Origin: Anthoceros angustus
Taxonomy: Eukaryota > Streptophyta > Anthocerotopsida > Anthocerotales > Anthocerotaceae
DNA length: 64,000 nucleotides
Assembly (NCBI GenBank): GCA_010909165.1
Contig: MU008153.1
Location: forward strand, 1-64,000
Direction of reading: 5' to 3'
Every line of letters begins with the position of its first letter. The first letter of the stretch is position 1. This document shows positions 50,300 through 63,277 of this stretch, piece by piece. Made by a program: the position numbers and the translations under genes. The notes under the pieces are model-generated. The model ran no database searches. It was not told where the DNA came from and saw only the letters and a program-made list of their open reading frames with translations.

Positions 50300-53200
50300 C
50301 TATCTCACCTATCCTTCCTATTCTTCCATCCAACATTTATGGTCTTTGACCATATCTAGTCCTCACCTTGCTGGAATGGTGACGCGTCCATTGTGGATTG
50401 GCTCTCTCGCCCTCCTTTTGCTCCTGCCTCTTCCCAGATTTTGTCACCTTCCTAACTTGTGGGGCAAGGCCCCCTTCCTCCCCTCCTCGAGGTGGCGCCT
50501 TGATTCCCTCGCCTCCAACAATCGCGCCCCCCTCCGCACTCACCCTTTCCTTCCGCCCGCTTAGTCGCTCCTTCCATCAGACACCTACCGCATTGGTAGT
50601 GTGAAGACCACATGTACACTAACCCCTCTGTGTCTGGATGAACGATTTTTTTGTTTGGAGTGTTTGTATAGCAAAGTGCTTTGAGAATCGCTGGGTAAGG
50701 TCTTGTATCGAGAATGGTCCTTGGCCCTTGGGATAATAATTTTTTTTTGACCTTAGGTTTTCGACCGGATAGGTAGGTCGGAGATAGAGTCCTTGGGTTT
50801 TTGGTGAAGAAAGTGTCTATATATGTTTGCCACCTTGCGATTCTTGATCAAGCGGGAGGTAGCAGTTCCACGGTGGCGAAGAGCAGGCGTCTGAGACCGG
50901 GGGTTTACAACCCCTAGTGGCGGGCGGGGGCGCGACAGTCGGGCGCAAGCTGCGACGGACACAGGCCTGCGTCATTCGGGCGGGGTCGAGGCGGGCTGCA
51001 ACAAGCTGGCGCGCGCAGCTGCCTGGGCGAGTCTCTGTTTATTTGTCTGCGGTGAGCGTCGTCGGTCAGGCAGCGGTGGCGGCGGAGAGAACAGGCGTTG
51101 GCGAAGTAGCGAAGGAGGAAAAGGGAGGCAAGGCGCCCAGAGGAGGAGGCGTGCAGGTGGTGTTCCCTTTAGGAGTCTGCGGGTGAGTTCTTTTGGGAAA
51201 CAAGAAAGGAGATGGCGCCCAGTGGAAATCCCATCACGGTGGCCCAACATGGACCCTTTGGAAGGTGGAGCGACTGGCGAGGTTGGGTCTGGAATTTATG
51301 GAGAAGAAATGGTGTTCTGACTGACATTGGTGCAAGAGTCGCCCGCAATTGAGAACCAAGTTGCAAGAGGCGAGAAGAAGAGCGGGATTTGGGGCTCTTT
51401 CGAGCGATGTATGGGCGAAGCATCGGAGGATGGAAGCTTGTGGTGACCCCGGAGAAAGACCACGAGGCTGCGGCGCGCTCATGAAACTGGAGAAGTGAGG
51501 GTGAACAATGGATGGGTGACTCGCCAACTCGTGTCTGCTTGGTGGTGGGATTAGCCAAGTGGATTTTGTGTTTCTACAGCGGAAGTTGGATCATATGGCG
51601 GACCACTTCTGGTCTTTCTTCATGAGGTGGTTAAAGGTACACAAATCGATTGGGGCGGATGATCTTTGAAAGAGCACAGTGAGAGGCGTGCTCTCCCCTC
51701 GGCCCTCCTTGATTTCACCTTTTCTAATTCATGTATTCGCGCATTAGGGTGTCTAACGGAGTTGGGCATGTCGCCCTTCATAGGCTGGAAGCGGTCGGGG
51801 AACTCAAGGTAGAGGAGGAGGAGTGTAAGGAGGATTAGGAAGGATTCCAGTGATTGGAATCGCCTCCCTAGAAGATTCGGATGAAGGTGGGAGGTTTCCA
51901 AGGGCAAGAAGGCGAGCAGGGGTCGGCGAAGAAGAAGGAAGGGTGGCGAAGAGGAACCCCACCACACCTAGGGTCACGGTCGAAATCGGCGAGGAGCAGT
52001 GAAGGAGGAGAAAATAAAGGAAGCGACAAGTTGTGCCCCTCTCGGTCGGGGAGGAGTCAGCTAGGAGAGATTGGAGGCGGATGAGGAAGTAGTGGCAAAC
52101 CAACCCCTAGAAGAGGGGTTAGTTTGATAGCCAAGTCCATGACAGACTCGGAACATTTTTGGCGACATTTGACCCGTCCAAGTGGAGCAGGTGACACCGC
52201 GTCGAGGTATTGTGGAGGGAATGGGCAGGGGCAGCCCAATTCGAGAATCTGACGACTTGACCATGGCTCGAGGCAGGATCTCCTCGACCCATGGCTCTCA
52301 CTGGTGAGTGTCGCCAGCAGGAAAAGTTGCTCAAGGAGAAGTTGGAGAGCCTGGAGAACAAGGTGGCGGAGGGAGGCGGAGCAGAATCGGCCCTATGCAA
52401 GGCAGGGCGGCTAAGGGCCATGTCCACCCAAGGAGGCCTTAGTGAATCGAGGTCAAGATGCACAATGAGGAGCTTCAAGATGAGGTCTCAGCCGAGACAA
52501 GTGGAAACAATGGCGCCTCTGGAGAAATTCAAGAAGCGGCGGAGATATGGCGAGAGAGATGAAGCTAGGGCCGAGTCAGAGAGGTGGCCAGAAGAAGAGC
52601 CACGGCAACATGATGGCAAGCCACCACCGTGGGAAACCCACGGTGGCTAAAACCACCGTCGCGGAAGGAGGAACCGAGGTGGGGAAGTCAGAGTGCAGTG
52701 GGTGGGGATCCCCTGGGCGGCCGGCTCAGGATTGTCCACAGGAGGAGAGGTAAGAACCTCATCGAAGGCGTATTGTGCTCTGCGTCTGGATGAGGATGCT
52801 CATGTCCACAGCCACTGCATGGTGGCGGGTGCTCACTCTAAATGTGTATGTGGTTGTTGGGACGGAGGCGAAACTATTGGGCACATCTTGGCCGCCACAG
52901 GCGTTTACGATGGTTCTTCGAGCAGGGCGGGGCCTACCCCCAAGTGGTGATCGAGGAAATGGCGGGCGGAGGCAGGCGTGGAGGGAGGAGCACAGTGTGG
53001 CTGTCCGGTGATGAGGCGGAATAAGGCATAGGGCCTATAGGCGACAGCGCCCATGGGAAGGCCGAAAGCAGGCGGTGGCAGTGGAGGTTTTGGGGAGAAT
53101 CGCTCGGATCGGGCGTGGCGGGAGGCGAGGCGAACCCAGGCGGGCTAGGCGGCAACAGCAGCCTTGTGAAGGGCGACATCATAGGCCGAGCTTCTTTTGG

Positions 53201-54640
53201 GGTAGGGATAGGATGTTTTGAGGACTGTGGTATAGTTCTGAATTGGTAGGGCGCTCGTGGTAGTGGGCCATATTTTCTGAACCTTTGGTAGGAGTGGTGA
53301 GATCCACGGTGAATGTATAAGAGACCCTTGAGTGTCTCTCTTAGACAATTTCGGTGTGAACTTGGTGTGTTGAAGCTATGCGAGGTTGGTTGGAGCGTCG
53401 ATCGACATCAAACTCGATGCACCTTCTCGTCACAAGAAGGCGGGAAGATCCTGGATGGTCGAGGCGGGTGGCCAAGCTCCACGCTGGGGTGTGGAAGGTG
53501 CGGAAAAAAGGGAATTGCCTCGGAAGGGTGGTGGGAGGCGGATCGCCAAGCCGGCCGGTTTTCTTTCACGATCTTCTTTCCCAAGCTGCACAGGCGTGTT
53601 TTATTCCATGAGAGGGGTCATGTGGCCCAAGAGGGGTCATGTGGCCCAGAGGGGTGTGGCCCAAGGAGGGTGTGGCCCAGGTGGGGTGCAGGTGGCCCGT
53701 GAGGGAGGAGAGGATTTATTAGGAAGGAAGGTCCCCGAAGGATGAGTCTTGTTGTGAGGATTGTGAGTGCGTGTGGGAGAATCGATGATTAGGGAGAGTG
53801 GAAGTGAGTGGTGGGTCGCGGGATGGCGGTGGGGGAGCACTAGTCGTGGTGCATAAATCCGGAAGGATCTGCGGAAATTCACAGGCGAAGTGAGCGCATG
53901 TGTGTGTATGTCCATAGCCCCAAGGTCTGCGCCCGGAGAAGCGACAAATAGTCACCCATGACGGGCGGCGTGGGACCGCCACGGTGGTTGAACCGCTGCG
54001 GTGGCCGAGTCTTCCACGGTGGTGGGTTTGGGTATGGTGGATAAGGGGGTAGTGATCGGCGGTAAGTCTAGAATCCATAGTTTTAGAACATCTTGACACA
54101 AAACCATTCCCTTGGGATCGAATCCTAGGACTATAACGACATAGAGGGTAAATGTGGCCTCTTTGCATCTTCGGATGCAAAAACCCATTCCACATCTGGC
54201 AGACTACCGGGGTAGTCTGACTACCTACCATGGTAGTCTGCCCCCTATCTCCTTCCTCCTCTCCTTCATTGGTGATGCCCCTTGGGGTTGCGATCCTTTT
54301 TGCTCCTTCCCTACTGGCTGATGCGTCCATACCTATCATGGAGCATTTTCTTCAAGGATCCTTCCCCACATGTCGACCGATGTGCCACTAATTTCTTCGG
54401 GCTCTCTTCGCGTTAGACTCCTCTCCTGGCCGGGCTCTTCCCTTGTTCGTGGGGTGAGGGAATTCCTTACCCCTTCCCCTTCCTCGGTGGATTTAACTCC
54501 GCTCTTGCTCTCTTAGGTGGGATGTTTACCACCTCACTGCTCCTCAAGGGGTATCTTGCCCGGACCCCGGCTCCCGTCATCCAGCTAGGCCTCCGCCCGA
54601 CTCCCCCAGGCTCCCGCATGGGCGCCCTACCGTCTGGCGG
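50300..54640. other. GC-rich tract without an identifiable gene
   Basis: Long stretch with many overlapping open frames of 60-206 codons, rich in Arg, Gly, Pro and Ser on both strands. None carries a domain I recognise. The motif CTACC(A/G)TGGTAG recurs (54220-54240, 54675-54705). The composition and the flanking retroelement pieces suggest an old element; this is inference only. Confidence 0.3.
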
Positions 54641-54666
54641 ACTTGGGTGGTTGTCCACCACAGTGG

Positions 54667-55660
54667 TCAGCGTCTACCGTGGTAGGCTGGTCTACCGTGG
54701 TAGGGTGACCCCACGGAGCTGTCCCCCTCCTTGCTCTCCGCGCCATCCTCCACTCTTGGCGCCGCGGCCTCTCCTCCATCTCCTGTCTCCACGGACTCTT
54801 CGGAGTCCATATCACTCGTGGCCTCATCAAAATCGGAGGCCTCCGGCTGCACCTGTTGCAGCTCCTTCCGGTCATCATCATGAGGACCCAATGTCCTCCT
54901 CTTGGCCAATCATAAGACTTCATTGTTGGCCTTCAAAATCCTGTTGTGGAGATGGGCCCCCAGGTTATGATATTGCATTTGGAGATCATCAATCTCCGTG
55001 GGCCACTCTCCATCCTCACACCTACCCTTGTAGGCGTCCCTTGCGGCGGTCAATTCCCCCACCGTGACATGGAGGGTCACATTCTCCTCCCTTGCGTCCC
55101 TCAGCTGGCTGGCCAATTTTTCTTGAAGGGCATAATCCGCCCAAAACCTTCGCTTTCTCACCACCAGCATCATGTGCACCACCTTCTTGTGGTGCTCCTC
55201 CTCCTGGAACCTCCTTTGTTCGAGCTCGGCCATTTGCTCGGCAAGTCTCTCCCTCTCCTCCTGCCAAGCACCCTTTTCGCGCTCCATCTCTTGCAGTTGT
55301 AGGTCCTGAGCTTCCAGCTCCGAGCGCTTCTTTTCCAAATTGTACCGGGTTCTTCGCAATTCCTCTTCCATGTCCCGGATTTTGATGGCTTGGTAGCCAT
55401 CACTTGCTCCTGCGCCTCCACTTGCTGAGTCGCCTGCTTCTCTCTTCCTAGAGCCTCAGCCTTGCTCTTCCTCTCCTGCTCTAGGTGGGCAAAATGCTCC
55501 TCCGCCTTTTGCCTCCACGAGTCCCTTTGGGTTGTTGCCCAAATAGCTCTCTCCTCGGTTTGTGACAACTTCCCCTCCACGACCTTCTCCGCGCGCCGTT
55601 GATCCACAAGGTCGCGCTGGAGTTTCTCCACACCTTCTCCAGCTTGGCTGCCTTCTCGTC
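54667..55660 (-). pseudogene. Coiled-coil reading frame, frameshifted
   Basis: Three overlapping minus-strand frames join into one long charged coiled coil. Heptad-like stretches include ERAIWATTQRDSWRQKAEEH, MEEELRRTRYNLEKKRSELE and EERERLAEQMAELEQRRFQE. An acidic tail follows (DEATSDMDSEESVETGDGGE). Single-base shifts near 55375 and a stop at 54910 interrupt it. It has the character of a large-retroelement gag or accessory protein, but no zinc knuckle or protease adjoins; a host gene is not excluded. Confidence 0.45.
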
Positions 55661-55690
55661 GAACTTATTAGAAATAGCCTGAAAGCGTTA

Positions 55691-58600
55691 TGTTAAGTTA
55701 AGTCACAACTATGAACGGCTAAAGTAGTTTTGCATTTTCAGTTCTGACGGTTAAATAACCGTTCGCATTTTTTGTATAAGATAGTTTCTTTCCATTAATC
55801 AAACACCTTTTTCCACATACGCTTTGCTTCTCGTGTGCTTCGCTTGTGCTCTTGGTTCCTTTGGCTCTCTCATGTTGATCCTGCCATAGCTATTCACTTA
55901 GCTTTTATGGTATGAGCCTATTTCGAGATTTGGGCGACTAGCATGGGTGCCAACGCATCCGACACACCACGATCTTGCCATCTTTAGATCAAGATGCCAA
56001 GGCCTTGATTTCTGCGGCAAACCACGAGACCTTGCGACCCGTCCATGCATAGCTTATTTGGAGCAAATCCCTTGTTACATTTGCGGATCTGGACAAGCGG
56101 GTGACTTCGTCAGCCGGCGGGTTGCCCGTAAAACGCCACCAACCCATGACGCCTTCATCTGGTATACCACCGTGCGACAAGGAGCTTTTCTCACACGAAG
56201 AAAGCCCCAACTCCAGGGTGTGCGAGCGAGGACTATACAGCATCTCTCCACAAAGAGCTTTTAGCATTGCAAATGCGTACGTGGGTGCAGGAAGCATTTA
56301 TCGAGAAGTTGTCGAACAGCATCAAGGCCCTCCACTTGTTTTGTGAAGAACGATCTGTGAAGGACCTCATGCCCGCCAATCCTTCTCGTACTTGTCATCA
56401 AGCGCCTTGCACCATGTTGTAGCTCTCTCTCTTCTGTTTATGACAGATAGTTCAGATTCTGATGATGAATTGGTCGTGGACATTTCATCCCTTTTTGCTG
56501 AACCTACCTCTCATACTGCGTGGGACTTCTCCCCACGCAACCTTTTAGAATTAGAGAGACAGCGACTACTTCAAACTGTCCCCGATAGAATTTTAAATCC
56601 TGAAATCATGTTTGGAGTTTCACCAAGTGTCCCTGTAGTCCCTTCTTTGAAAATTGAGTCCAGGGACAAGGATAGTTTAATGGTACAGATTACAATATCT
56701 GGGCCATGAGGCTGACCCAAATCTTTGAGGAGAATGAGCTGTTGACCATTGTAGATGGCATAGAACCCAAGGTGACAACACCTGTTAGAACGGCCGAAGA
56801 AATCCTAGCCTGGGAGCGTAAGGATAGGCGTGCTCGTTCTATACTCATTGCTGCCTTAGATAGAAATGTGATGCCACACACCATAGATGCCAAAACCTCG
56901 GCAGATGTGTGGAAAGTTTTCGATCTATATATCGGGACAAGAGTTGGCGTCCACGGTGCATCTGAGACTTCTTCAATTTGAGGATGCGGGACAATGAGCA
57001 CATTGAGGCTTATATCAACAAGTTTAGGACTCTTAGTGCTAATCTTGCCTATTGTGTCTGATCTTGTGAAGTTCAAGCTATAAGTATCTTGGCTTCACTT
57101 CGAGAAAGTTATCGACTTTTGTTGGTAGTTAGAATGCCTACATTCAGCGCTACTACCGACCAAGAAGGTAACACTCGAGGTAATTGGCGCCCTTATATGA
57201 GGCGCACAAGGAGTTTTCACAAACCTAAGGGCTCCACTTCCAACAACACAAAGTATTGTTTACATCAAGGCGGAGGGTGGCTTCGAGGTCGAGGTGAGGA
57301 CGTGGTTCCTACTCGAACCCTGGCGAGATGTAATCAACAAGAAGACTTTTGTGCATGGCGTAAGATTCACAGCCATTATGAGCAGGCGCCGTGAAGAAAG
57401 GAGGAGAGCCAGGCGCGATCATCCTCCAGAGAGCAACGTCACCATCAGCAAGGCTAAGCAGCCCACTATCCTGGCAGTTTGTTTGTCGTCTACACAAGTA
57501 CATTCTGACACATGGTTTCTCGATTCAGGAGCCACAAGTCATATTTGCTTTTACAGGCGTGCTTTTTCTTCTTTCACTCCTTCTGCTGATGCCAAACAGT
57601 TTGTCTTACTAGGGGACGATAGTGGACTTTCTATCAAAGGTTCAGGCTTTGTTATCATTTCCTTGCTTGACTCTTCAAGCCTTACACTCACAAAGGTTCT
57701 CTATGTCCCTTCAATGAGTAAGAACTTGATGTCTGTCCTAAAGTTGTCACAGGAACATCACTGCCGAGTGTGTTTTGATCAGCAAGGGTGCTATGTTACA
57801 AGCTCCATGTTAGGGCATCATCTTTTCTCAGGCTCACCTTCTCACGACCTGTACCTCCTGAACGTCAAGACCGTGTTAGGTTCTACTCAATCAGTTTATT
57901 CCACAGAGGTACCCTCCACACAATTGTGGCTACACTGTCGTCTTGGACATGTCAATTTCCAACGCCTCAGTTCCCTTGTCAAAGGTGAGAGTTATCGTGA
58001 GCCCCTTGAATTCCCTTTTGATAAGAGCATATACATGAGTCACATCAATTGAGTAAGGCACATTCACGCCTTTTAAGGATATGGCCCTTAGTCTTTGAAG
58101 GCTTGCTTTCACGCGTGCTTTTTCTTCTTTCACTCCTTACGCTGATGCCAAGCAGTTTGTCTTATTAGGGGACGATAGTGGACTTTCTATCAAAGGTTGT
58201 TTGTTATCATTTCCTTGCGACTCTTCAAGCCTTACACTCACAAAGGTTCTCTATGTCCCTTCCATGACTAAGAACTTGATATACATCTGAAGTTGTCACG
58301 GGAACATTCTTGGAGTGTGTTTTGATCGGCAAGGGTGCTATGTTACAAGCTCCAAGTTAGGGCATCATCTTTCTCGAGCTCACCTTCTCACGACACACCT
58401 CCTGAGCGTCAAGGCGTGTTAGGTTCTACTCAATCGATTTATTCCACAGGTACCTTCCACACAATTGTGCTTTGTCGTCTTGGACATGTCAATTTCCAAC
58501 GCCTCGGTTCCCTTGTCAAAGGTGAGAGTTATCGTGAGCCTCTTGAATTCTCTTTTGATAAGAGCATACGAGTCCTCCAATTGAGTAAGGCACATTCACT

Positions 58601-58987
58601 GCCCTTTAAGGATATGGCCCTTAGCCGTGCTGAAGGCTTGCTTCACACTGTGCATAGCGACATATGTGGCCCCATGTCCACCAGCTCCTTTGGCGGGGCA
58701 GACTATTTCTTGACTTTCATCGACGAGTGGAGCAGATATTGTGTAGTTTTCTTTCTACGACACAAGAGCAAAGCCTTTGACTGTTTCAAGTCTTTTTGAA
58801 GGGGGGGAATATAGTAACCTCCTTCGGTGGAGACAGCACCCCCTTGTCACGATGTACACCCTTCCTGCAAAAGCATATCTACCCTACTTTGATAATGCGC
58901 ACACCCGTTCTGTGCCCATACCTTTCATAAAGACGCACTTTCAAGTCTACACTCCAGAACTAGAGCACAGTAGGGTGTGGGCCTGTC
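55691..58987 (+). mobile_element. Second Ty1-copia element, truncated
   Basis: A probable 5' LTR 55691-55896 (TGTTAAG ... TATTCA) is followed after 11 bp by a primer site TGGTATGAGCCTA at 55908. Gag follows (56440-57080: MRLTQIFEENELLTIVDGIE, ILIAALDRNVMPHTI), then protease (57490-57700: FLDSGATSHICFYRRAF) and GAG-pre-integrase (57920-58020: LWLHCRLGHVNFQRLSSL). Only the start of integrase remains (58645-58796: HSDICGPMSTSSFGGADYFL). Reverse transcriptase and RNase H are missing; the end at 58800 is a GGGGGGG tract that could be the polypurine tract after a large deletion. It is a different family from the 2.8-kb element. Confidence 0.8.
57558..58647 (+). repeat. Tandem duplication inside the second copia element
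   Basis: 57558-58112 (protease to GAG-pre-integrase) is repeated at 58113-58647, both starting GCGTGCTTTTTCTTCTTTCA. The copies differ by many short deletions and substitutions. Confidence 0.85.
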
Positions 58988-60996
58988 TGAAGGATCGTGT
59001 GGCAGCACATGATGGTGGAAAGAGGAGAGGAGAGGAGGAGGCAAGTGTAACTCTCTCACATTGAGATGAGGCTTGGAGGGTATTTATACCCTCCAATAGG
59101 CTCCTAGGAAGCTCCACAAGAAGCCCCTAGGAAGGAGCACAAGAAGCTTCCTAGTGATTAGCTTGCTAAACTAATGATACTTAATCGACACCTAACTTAG
59201 ACTAAGTGTATTAGTCTAAGTACATTGGGCTTTAATACCCTTACAACCTCCCACTTAAAGGCCAATTTACCTTCAGAGAGAATGGACTATCTCATGCCCA
59301 TCGTGTCCGAGCTTGTGCAAATTGCTCGTAGAGAGTCCCTTGGTAAGAATATCCGCAGGTTCGGGTGAACCTTGACAAGTTGTACCCTCTTGTCATCCAA
59401 CACCTCTCGAATGAAGTGATACTTCACATCCACATGTTTAGTCTTCGCATGAAACATGGATTCTTTGCCAATTGGATAGCACTGCTATCACAATGCAACA
59501 CCGGCTCAACCTTGATCCCCAAGTCTCCCACTAAACGAGCAAGCCATATGGCTTCCTTGCAAGCCTCAGTTGCTGCAACATACTCGGCTTTGTGGTAGAT
59601 AGCGTAATGCACGACTGCAAAAGAGATCGCCATGATACTGCCCCTCCAGTGCACATGAAGACATAACATGATGTGGACCTCCTTTTGTCCATATCCCGTG
59701 CATAATCAGCATCTGTGTACCCAACCACACATGCATCTTCAGTACCAAAACATATACACAAAGCTTTTGTACCATTCAAATACCTCATAACTCCTTTTAC
59801 TGCCTCCCAATGCTTCTTGCTGTGGTTTGACATAAACTCGCTAACCACTCCCACCGCAAAGGCAATGTCGGGCGTGTAGCAATCATTGCATACATCAAAC
59901 TCCCTACTGATGAGTATGGGACCTTCTCCATTTCAGCTTTTGTCCTCCTCGAGCTTGGGCAATCCGCTTGAAAGTTTCACATATGGAGGCAATGGAGTAC
60001 CCAATGGCTTCCTTCTCCATGTTGAAACGTTGAAGCACCTGTTAATGTATTCCGTCGAGACAAATAAAGCGACGCTTATGTCTGCTCCGACGAATACGCA
60101 TGCCAAGTATATGGCTCGCCTCTCCCAAGTCTCATATTTCAAAGTGAGCATTCAACTTTGACTTCAATGAAATCTCATCGATCTTGTTCAATTAGCATAT
60201 CATCCACATAGAGGATCAAAATGAGCAAGCTTTGATCCTTAGCTTGCTTCAGATAGAGGCAATGATCCTCATCGCACGCTTGTAGCCTTGAGAAAGCATA
60301 AATGAGTGGAACTTGTGATACCACTGGTGCCTGTTTCAAACCATAAAGGCTCTTCCTCAACCCCGCACACCGATGCTCTTTGCCCTTCTCAACAAAACCT
60401 TCGTTGTCGCATGTAGACGCCCTCTTGAAGGTCACCATGCAAGAATGCCGCCTTGACATCCATCCGCAAGTTCCATATCATTCCACAGCAGCAAAGCAAG
60501 AACACATCGCAGTTGTCATTTTGACTCTTGGTGAGAAAATCTCATCAAAGTCAATGCACAGTTGTTGCTTGAAACCCTTAGCAACCGTGCCTTGTACTTT
60601 GGTTTGCCATCAAGCGGTATGACCTTCATCTTGTACACCCATTTGCAGTAGTGCCTTCTTATCCTAAACAGCGAACCAACTCCCAAGTTTGGTTCTTATC
60701 GTAATTCATTTACATTGCATGGCCTTCTCCCACTTCTCTTTGTTGCTCATTGACATGGCCTCGTTGTAAGAAGAGGGTTCCCCACAATCTGTCAGCATAA
60801 CATAATCCAGAGATGGATCATACCTGTCAGGAGGTCGTCTAATCCTGCCTGACCTACGAAGCACAGGCACCTCTATAGGTGCTTGTTCGACTCTTGGTTC
60901 ATCTACCGGTGGAGGAATGTGCTCCTGCACATTACCACGGGTATCAACCTGCCCTTGATGATCATGTCCATCTTCATTTGATTGCTGTATTTCCAT
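58988..60996 (-). mobile_element. Truncated inverted copy of the first copia family
   Basis: A 258-bp LTR at 58988-59245 (minus sense TGTAAGG ... CCTTCA) follows the same AAGTGGGAGG polypurine tract as the element at 2806. Inward lie RNase H (59370-59670: CKEAIWLARLVGDLGIKVEP), reverse transcriptase (about 59850-60620, LILILYVDDML near 60200) and the IRRPPDRYDPSLDYVMLTD linker (60760-60860). It stops abruptly at ~60996, lacking integrase, protease, gag and the 5' LTR. Frames are better preserved than in the first copy but still shifted. Confidence 0.9.
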
Positions 60997-62440
60997 CTAT
61001 ATGTGATGTCATACATCAACCAAAGGGGGAAATGGTAACTTTGGGGGATGGATATTGGATGTTAGAGAAGCTGGATACACATTTCAATGAGCACACTACT
61101 ATCACGTTTGGTCCATTGCTAACACATGACAGTGATCCTAGATAAAAAGGGGAGTGACTTTGCTATGTTCTCTGAAATTGTTTTGCACTTGCTGGATTTG
61201 TAGATTGCACATAAGGAATTTGGTTGGCATGATTGCTTTATTGTTGCTGTGATATGAGATCCGAAGCATAGGAAGTTGCTGCCTAATATTTCACTAGCTA
61301 GTAGATTGAAAGGTGAGCCGGTTATGAAGCAGTTGGCACCTAATACTAGAGAAGCTCATTGTGCTATGTTGCAGTTCAATCACTATCGGGTTAGACCAGG
61401 TATGTTATGCATTGATGAGGAGATGCATTTACAAGAAGAATTAATGCATAACAATGTGGAATGGTGAGAAGCGCATGGAGAGGAATGTCTACAACTTGTA
61501 GATATAATAACGAAGTTGTGGAACATTCCTCCAATTACAACAAGTGGGGAAAGAAAACTGGAGCACATGGAAACATGTCTGGCATGATAATAGAGCAAGA
61601 ACTATGGTGGACGCAGTTAGTATGCTTATTTATCTCTATTATAATAGTAGAAGGTTAAAACGGTAAAATGCTACTATTGAAGTAACAAATTGGAAGGATT
61701 GTATGGCGAGCAAGTTTAGAAAGTCTTGAACCCTTACAAAAAGTGGCATGGAAGATGTCCGCCAAGGTAAAATGGAGGGCAATGGAGAAGGGGAGATTGC
61801 GTCTTAAGAGGAGAATGGAAACAATAATGAAGAAGGAATCTACCACTATTTTGAGCTTATAAGTTATTTTCATGCATGTTTACTTGAAATTATAATATAT
61901 TAAATATAAATTACATATTAGTAGTAGTTTTGTATGTTTACTTGAAATCATAGTATTTTACGATTATTTTATATATTTTACATATATATTACGTAGATTC
62001 TGCAAATTATATGTATTGCGTAAATTACGTATGCCATATAATTTTATCAATTTTACAAGTGTAAACTTACAATTTGGTGTACTTCAAGTGTTATAAAAAA
62101 ATACCCTTATGAACCCCCATCGGGGGTATCAGTAACGATATCGTAATTTAAGAAGGTAATATAAGATATAGAATAGACAAGTCGTAAAGCCACAAGCCTG
62201 GCAATGTACTCACGATGATGGCCACAATTTTCATACATCGTTTCTTCTACTTCTTCGGATCCCATGGTCTGTTCTCTTCAAAAATCATAGCGATTTCTCC
62301 CATCAACGGTGATAAGAAACATTCAGCCCATTGGCTACAGCCTACCAATACCGTTCAAAATCAATGTGATGATACAAGAATTTATTCTAGTAACATGCAA
62401 TGAATTCACCCTCATACATGGCACGGGATTATACCCAAAT
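60997..62440. other. Unexplained segment next to the copia truncation
   Basis: 60997-61470 has coding-like composition (e.g. VIHQPKGEMVTLGDGYWML, then RVRPGMLCIDEEMHLQEELM in another frame) but no domain I recognise. 61850-62100 is very AT-rich with TTACATATTA-type repeats. No gene is supported. Confidence 0.3.
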
Positions 62441-62444
62441 GGCC

Positions 62445-62790
62445 TAGGCCAAATGGACACACATTTATAAGAACGCCGTGATTAAGCATCCTCAGCTTGG
62501 ATAGGTACTTAGATGGGGTGCCTAAAGGGAGTGGATGCCCTTGGTGCAAGTAGCTTAGGCACGGCCAAATGCACACACATTTATAAGAACGCTGTGATTA
62601 AGCATCCTGAACTTGGATCGGTACTTAGATAGGGTGCCTAAAGGGAGTGGATGCTCTTGGTGCAAGTTGCTTAGGCACACCATGGTACAAGTTGTTAAGT
62701 ACCAAGTCCCACGATGGAAATCCCAAGTCCCACGATGGAAATCCGTCCTTAGAGGACTTAAACAAAATTCTTCTTCTTCTTCCATCGTCT
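62445..62790 (+). repeat. Dispersed repeat, two tandem ~112-bp units plus tail
   Basis: CACACATTTATAAGAACGC(C/T)GTGATTAAGCA ... GGTGCCTAAAGGGAGTGGATG occurs twice (62459 and 62571). The tail GTACCAAGTCCCACGATGGA ... TTCTTCTTCTTC follows. The reverse complement of this block is at 1846-2022. Confidence 0.8.
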
Positions 62791-63277
62791 GAACAGGGTT
62801 TCGATCCTTCGGCTTGGAGGACTGCAAAATAAGTGTCCACCATTCCACTAGTCGTCATGAGGTAAATGAAACTATCTAACATTCAGTTCATAAGGTCCGG
62901 ATTCACCAGCTCCATGACCGTTGTCCAATATTACCTCCATGATTGTTAGAATCCAGTATCACCTCCATGTCCAGGATAACCTGCATGATCATCGGGACCC
63001 ACAATCACCTCCGTGGCCTTATGATTAATCCATTGATTGGTATTAAGGCATTGAAGATTCCAGTACCATCCTAAGACTTGGTATCGAGGCAAGACAATCG
63101 AGAATTGGGACTATCACCATAAGACTTGGTATCAAGACAACTCGCACTGAGTATCTCCAGAAGAACAAAGCCTGCTTCACGATGATGAGAATTAACACAA
63201 CCATCAAAGCATACTAAACTAGTATCATTTAAAGAAATGACAAGATGATGTTCTAAGTCCTGGATGTTCTTTCCGCA
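62791..63277. other. 3' flank of the terminal PPR gene
   Basis: No gene seen. Short repeats of AAGACTTGGTATC(A/G)AG occur near 63073 and 63121, and TCACCTCC(A/G)TG recurs near 62930-63010. Confidence 0.45.
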
